A DNA stretch of 7,284 bases from Candidatus Aphodomonas merdavium (GTDB lineage: Bacteria; Bacillota; Clostridia; Christensenellales; Aristaeellaceae), in contig DVLH01000169.1 of assembly GCA_018715585.1 (NCBI GenBank), positions 1-7,284 on the forward strand. Reading direction: 5' to 3'. The notes beneath the pieces were generated by a model that ran no database searches, had not been told where the DNA came from, and was given only the letters and a program-made list of their open reading frames with translations. Made by a program: the position numbers and the translations under genes. Shown piece after piece: positions 5,403 through 7,284 of this stretch. Position 1 is the stretch's first letter; each line of letters opens with the position of its first letter.

Positions 5403-6407
5403 TTAATACACGTCCTTCCATTCGTCGATGTTCTCGGCGGTGAAGCGGTACGGATCGCCGACGACGGAGAACGGATTGCCGTTGCCATCATCACGGATCT
5501 CGATGGCGCCCAGACGGCCGGCCTCGAACGTTTCGCCAATGGCGCCTTCAATCTCGCCATCCACGAGCGCTACGCAGGCATACGCCGCGCAGTAGCCCAG
5601 GTCGATGGGGTTCCACAGGTACATGCCTTCGCACACGCCGGCGGTGATGTATTCAGCCATCTCGGAAGGCAGGCCCAGGCCGGTCAGCTTGATCTGGCCG
5701 GTCAGCCCGTTGTCCTGGATGCAGGTGGCGGCAGCAGCGATGCCGACCGTAGTCGGGGAGACAACGCCCTTCAGATCCGGATAGGAGTCGATCAGGCCTT
5801 GCATTTCCTGGTAGGATTTGTCGGTCAGGTCGTCGCCGTAGACGATGGTGACCAGCTCAATGCCGGCATACTCTTCTTTGGCGAGTTCTTCCTGCATGTA
5901 GGCAATCCAGGTGTTCTGGTTGTCCATCGTCGCGCCAGCGGACAGGATGGCAATCTGGCCTTCGCCGCCGATCTGCGCAGCAATTTCTTCCACCAGCACG
6001 CGGCCGATGTTCTCGGCGACGGAGGGGTCAATGTTCAGGTTGCGGCCTTCAGGATTGACAGCGGAGTCCCAAGAAACGACCTTGATGCCCGCATCCATGG
6101 CCGTCTGCAGCACGCTGACGACGCCCGCCGCATCGTTGGCGGAAATAGCGATTGCGTCCACTTCCTGCTGAATGTAGCCTTCAATAATCTGGATCTGGCC
6201 TTCGTTGGAAGAGTCTGCGGGGCCGTTGTGGATGAACTCGAAGCCCAGCTCGCCGGCTGCCTCTTCAAAGCCGCTCACAGCCGCCTGGAAGAACGGGTTG
6301 CCCGTCTGCTTGTAAACGACACCGATGGTGATCGGTTCTTCCGCCATGGTGGGCACTGCGCTCAACACGAGCAGAGCAGCCAGGAACAAGGTGAAGAATT
6401 TGCGCAT
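5403..6407 (-). CDS. rhaS: Rhamnose-type ABC transporter substrate-binding protein (RhaS family)
   Basis: This 334-residue periplasmic-binding-protein type I captures a sugar outside the membrane and delivers it to the permease. Residues 1-22 form a signal peptide (MRKFF, then a hydrophobic core, ending TMA before EEP). Motifs matching the Rhizobium RhaS family are AIAISANDAAG (85-95), VVSWDS (110-115), DNQNTWI (162-168), VYGDDLTDKSYQE (189-201), SPTTVG (217-222), TGLGLPSEMAEYI (242-254), WNPIDLGY (265-272) and FTAENID (322-328). The related AI-2 receptor LsrB was considered, but two of its ligand residues are changed here (Asp166 to Asn, Ala222 to Thr by eye alignment). ATG 6407 follows AAAGGAGG (6417-6424) by 9 nt. 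There is no lipobox Cys. It is the last gene of its operon, 55 nt after the permease, and uses C-ending Phe codons 10 of 11 times, suggesting high expression. Not to be confused with the E. coli AraC-type regulator also called RhaS. Confidence 0.88.
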   Translation of the reverse strand: MRKFFTLFLAALLVLSAVPTMAEEPITIGVVYKQTGNPFFQAAVSGFEEAAGELGFEFIHNGPADSSNEGQIQIIEGYIQQEVDAIAISANDAAGVVSVLQTAMDAGIKVVSWDSAVNPEGRNLNIDPSVAENIGRVLVEEIAAQIGGEGQIAILSAGATMDNQNTWIAYMQEELAKEEYAGIELVTIVYGDDLTDKSYQEMQGLIDSYPDLKGVVSPTTVGIAAAATCIQDNGLTGQIKLTGLGLPSEMAEYITAGVCEGMYLWNPIDLGYCAAYACVALVDGEIEGAIGETFEAGRLGAIEIRDDGNGNPFSVVGDPYRFTAENIDEWKDVY

Positions 6408-6430
6408 GGTATAGTTCCTCCTTTATTTTT

Positions 6431-6452
6431 TCCGCGAGATAAATCACGCGGA
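6431..6452 (-). repeat. Hairpin just before the rhaS ribosome site
   Basis: TCCGCG (6431-6436) and CGCGGA (6447-6452) are perfect inverted repeats around a 10-nt interior that can pair a further 2 bp. In the transcript it sits between the permease stop and the rhaS ribosome site, followed by an A-run. Its position fits a 5'-end stabiliser or processing site that would raise rhaS expression over the permease. It is not a terminator in this direction because no U-run follows. Confidence 0.45.
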
Positions 6453-6462
6453 GATTAACGCT

Positions 6463-7284
6463 TTAAGCGTTGACAGCGCTTTCCTTGCGGCGCTGGATTA
6501 CTTGGCGGCGCTTGCGCAGCATATCGCCAAGGTTCGGGAATAGCACCACGGCAATGAGCAACACGCCGATGGATAGGTTGAGGATGAACGAATCGTTGTA
6601 AGCGATCATCAGGCCGTTTTTGAGGCAAGTCATCAGGATGAGCGAAAGCAGCACGCCGATAACGCTGCCTTTGCCGCCTGCTGTGGATGCGCCGCCAAGC
6701 ACGGCAATGGCAATCGCCTGCATTTCATAGCCGGCGCCAATGGTGTATTTGACAGAGCCCGTGCGCGCGGTAAGGAAAATACCGCCAAGCGCCGCCAACA
6801 AACCGTTGAGCGAGAAAAGGAATATTTTGATACGGTCGGTACGCAGGCCGGAATAGCGTGCGGTGGTGATATTGGTGCCGGTGGCGAAAATGCGCCGGCC
6901 GGAGGCCGTGCGATGCAGCCAGATATAGAAGATGGGGAACATTGCCAGCACGCAGACGAGCATCACAGGTACCGTATCGCCAAAGAGTTTGCCGTATCCC
7001 AGGTCTTTGCTGAACCATTGCGGGAAACTGCCGGCGGATTGGTCCTTGAGGATGATGTAGGCAATACCGCGATAAATGGTCTGCGTCGAGAGGGTAATGA
7101 TCATCGGGAACAGCTCTTTAAACCGTGTCACAAGCAGCCCGTTGATTGCGCCGCACACCACGCCGACCAATAGCGCTAACGCAAGCGCAATCCCAAAGGG
7201 AAGCCCTTCGCCGGCGTTGTATACCGTGCCCATTACCGTTACCGACAACGCAGCCGTGGAGGCCACGGAAATATCAATATCACC
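6463..7284 (-). CDS. Sugar ABC transporter permease, RbsC/RhaP-RhaQ type, 5' end cut by window edge
   Basis: The frame is open from the right edge to the stop at 6463, giving 273 residues; the family is about 310-340, so some 40-65 N-terminal residues are missing. The first visible residues GDIDISVAS match the family signature GGIDLSVGS, so a GTG at 7266 is not the true start. Hydrophobic segments lie at visible residues 30-52, 60-79, 103-123, 153-173, 206-228 and 233-250, and GRRIFATGTNITTARYSGL (129-147) is the cytoplasmic loop that contacts the ATPase in RbsC-type permeases. AIAVLGGASTAGGKGSVIG (192-210) is another family hallmark. The C-terminal tail is basic (RKRRQVIQRRK). It precedes rhaS by 55 nt in the same operon, which points to rhamnose or a related sugar; whether it is the RhaP or the RhaQ equivalent cannot be decided. 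The promoter, ATPase and second permease lie beyond the window. Confidence 0.9.
   Translation of the reverse strand, partial: GDIDISVASTAALSVTVMGTVYNAGEGLPFGIALALALLVGVVCGAINGLLVTRFKELFPMIITLSTQTIYRGIAYIILKDQSAGSFPQWFSKDLGYGKLFGDTVPVMLVCVLAMFPIFYIWLHRTASGRRIFATGTNITTARYSGLRTDRIKIFLFSLNGLLAALGGIFLTARTGSVKYTIGAGYEMQAIAIAVLGGASTAGGKGSVIGVLLSLILMTCLKNGLMIAYNDSFILNLSIGVLLIAVVLFPNLGDMLRKRRQVIQRRKESAVNA

Noticed and set aside
5403..6407. LsrB-type autoinducer-2 receptor as identity of the binding protein
   Set aside because: Overall motifs (NQNTWI, GDDLTDKSY, TGLGLPSEM, WNPIDLGY) follow the rhamnose-binding family, and two AI-2 contact residues recalled for LsrB appear substituted.
5799..6458. 219-codon open frame on the plus strand opposite rhaS
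   Set aside because: It is antisense to a well-conserved gene, has no recognisable motif and no plausible promoter or ribosome site.
7264..7266. GTG as the start of the permease gene
   Set aside because: Coding similarity continues upstream to the window edge (GDIDIS matches the family GGIDLS motif), so the true start lies outside.

Overview
The window looks like ordinary chromosome from an anaerobic, fermentative Bacillota (Clostridia-like) bacterium of moderately high GC. The reasons are strong AGGAGG-type ribosome sites, TTGACA/TATAAT-type promoters, the UPF0237-UPF0210 gene pair and an AraM/EgsA-type glycerol-1-phosphate dehydrogenase. The genus cannot be read from the sequence. One oddity is that the sugar-binding protein has a plain signal peptide with no lipobox cysteine, which leaves open a lineage that does not lipidate this protein. 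I see no rRNA, tRNA, CRISPR array, insertion sequence or phage gene.

Layout, left to right. (1) Positions 1-1590, minus strand: a two-gene operon, an ACT-domain protein (UPF0237) followed by a 'PFL-like' UPF0210/DUF711 protein that runs off the left edge. (2) Positions 1591-1756: a divergent control region with an extended -10 promoter to the left and a very good -35/-10 promoter to the right, each with a perfect palindrome close by. (3) Positions 1757-4694, plus strand: nadR (NMN adenylyltransferase/nicotinamide riboside kinase, no DNA-binding domain), a YafP-like GNAT acetyltransferase and a glycerol-1-phosphate dehydrogenase. The dehydrogenase has its own probable promoter inside the end of the acetyltransferase gene. 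A strong, probably bidirectional terminator follows. (4) Positions 4791-5177, minus strand: a small GNAT acetyltransferase with a structured leader. (5) Positions 5178-5402: no gene; it holds a 17-bp palindrome with an overlapping hairpin and a long GC-rich hairpin that probably ends the next operon. (6) Positions 5403-7284, minus strand: the 3' end of a rhamnose-type ABC importer operon, a RbsC/RhaP-like permease (cut by the right edge) then the RhaS-type binding protein. No gene-free stretch exceeds 300 bases.

How the genes fit together: the NadR enzyme salvages nicotinamide riboside/NMN to NAD, and the neighbouring dehydrogenase is an NAD(P)H user. That link is loose and may be only positional. 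The importer would bring in L-rhamnose or a related deoxy sugar; its ATPase and the catabolic genes lie outside the window. I did not find a clearly new system. The best leads are the functionally unassigned UPF0237-UPF0210 pair, the palindromes at the promoters and leader, and an N-terminal Cys/His cluster in the glycerol-1-phosphate dehydrogenase.
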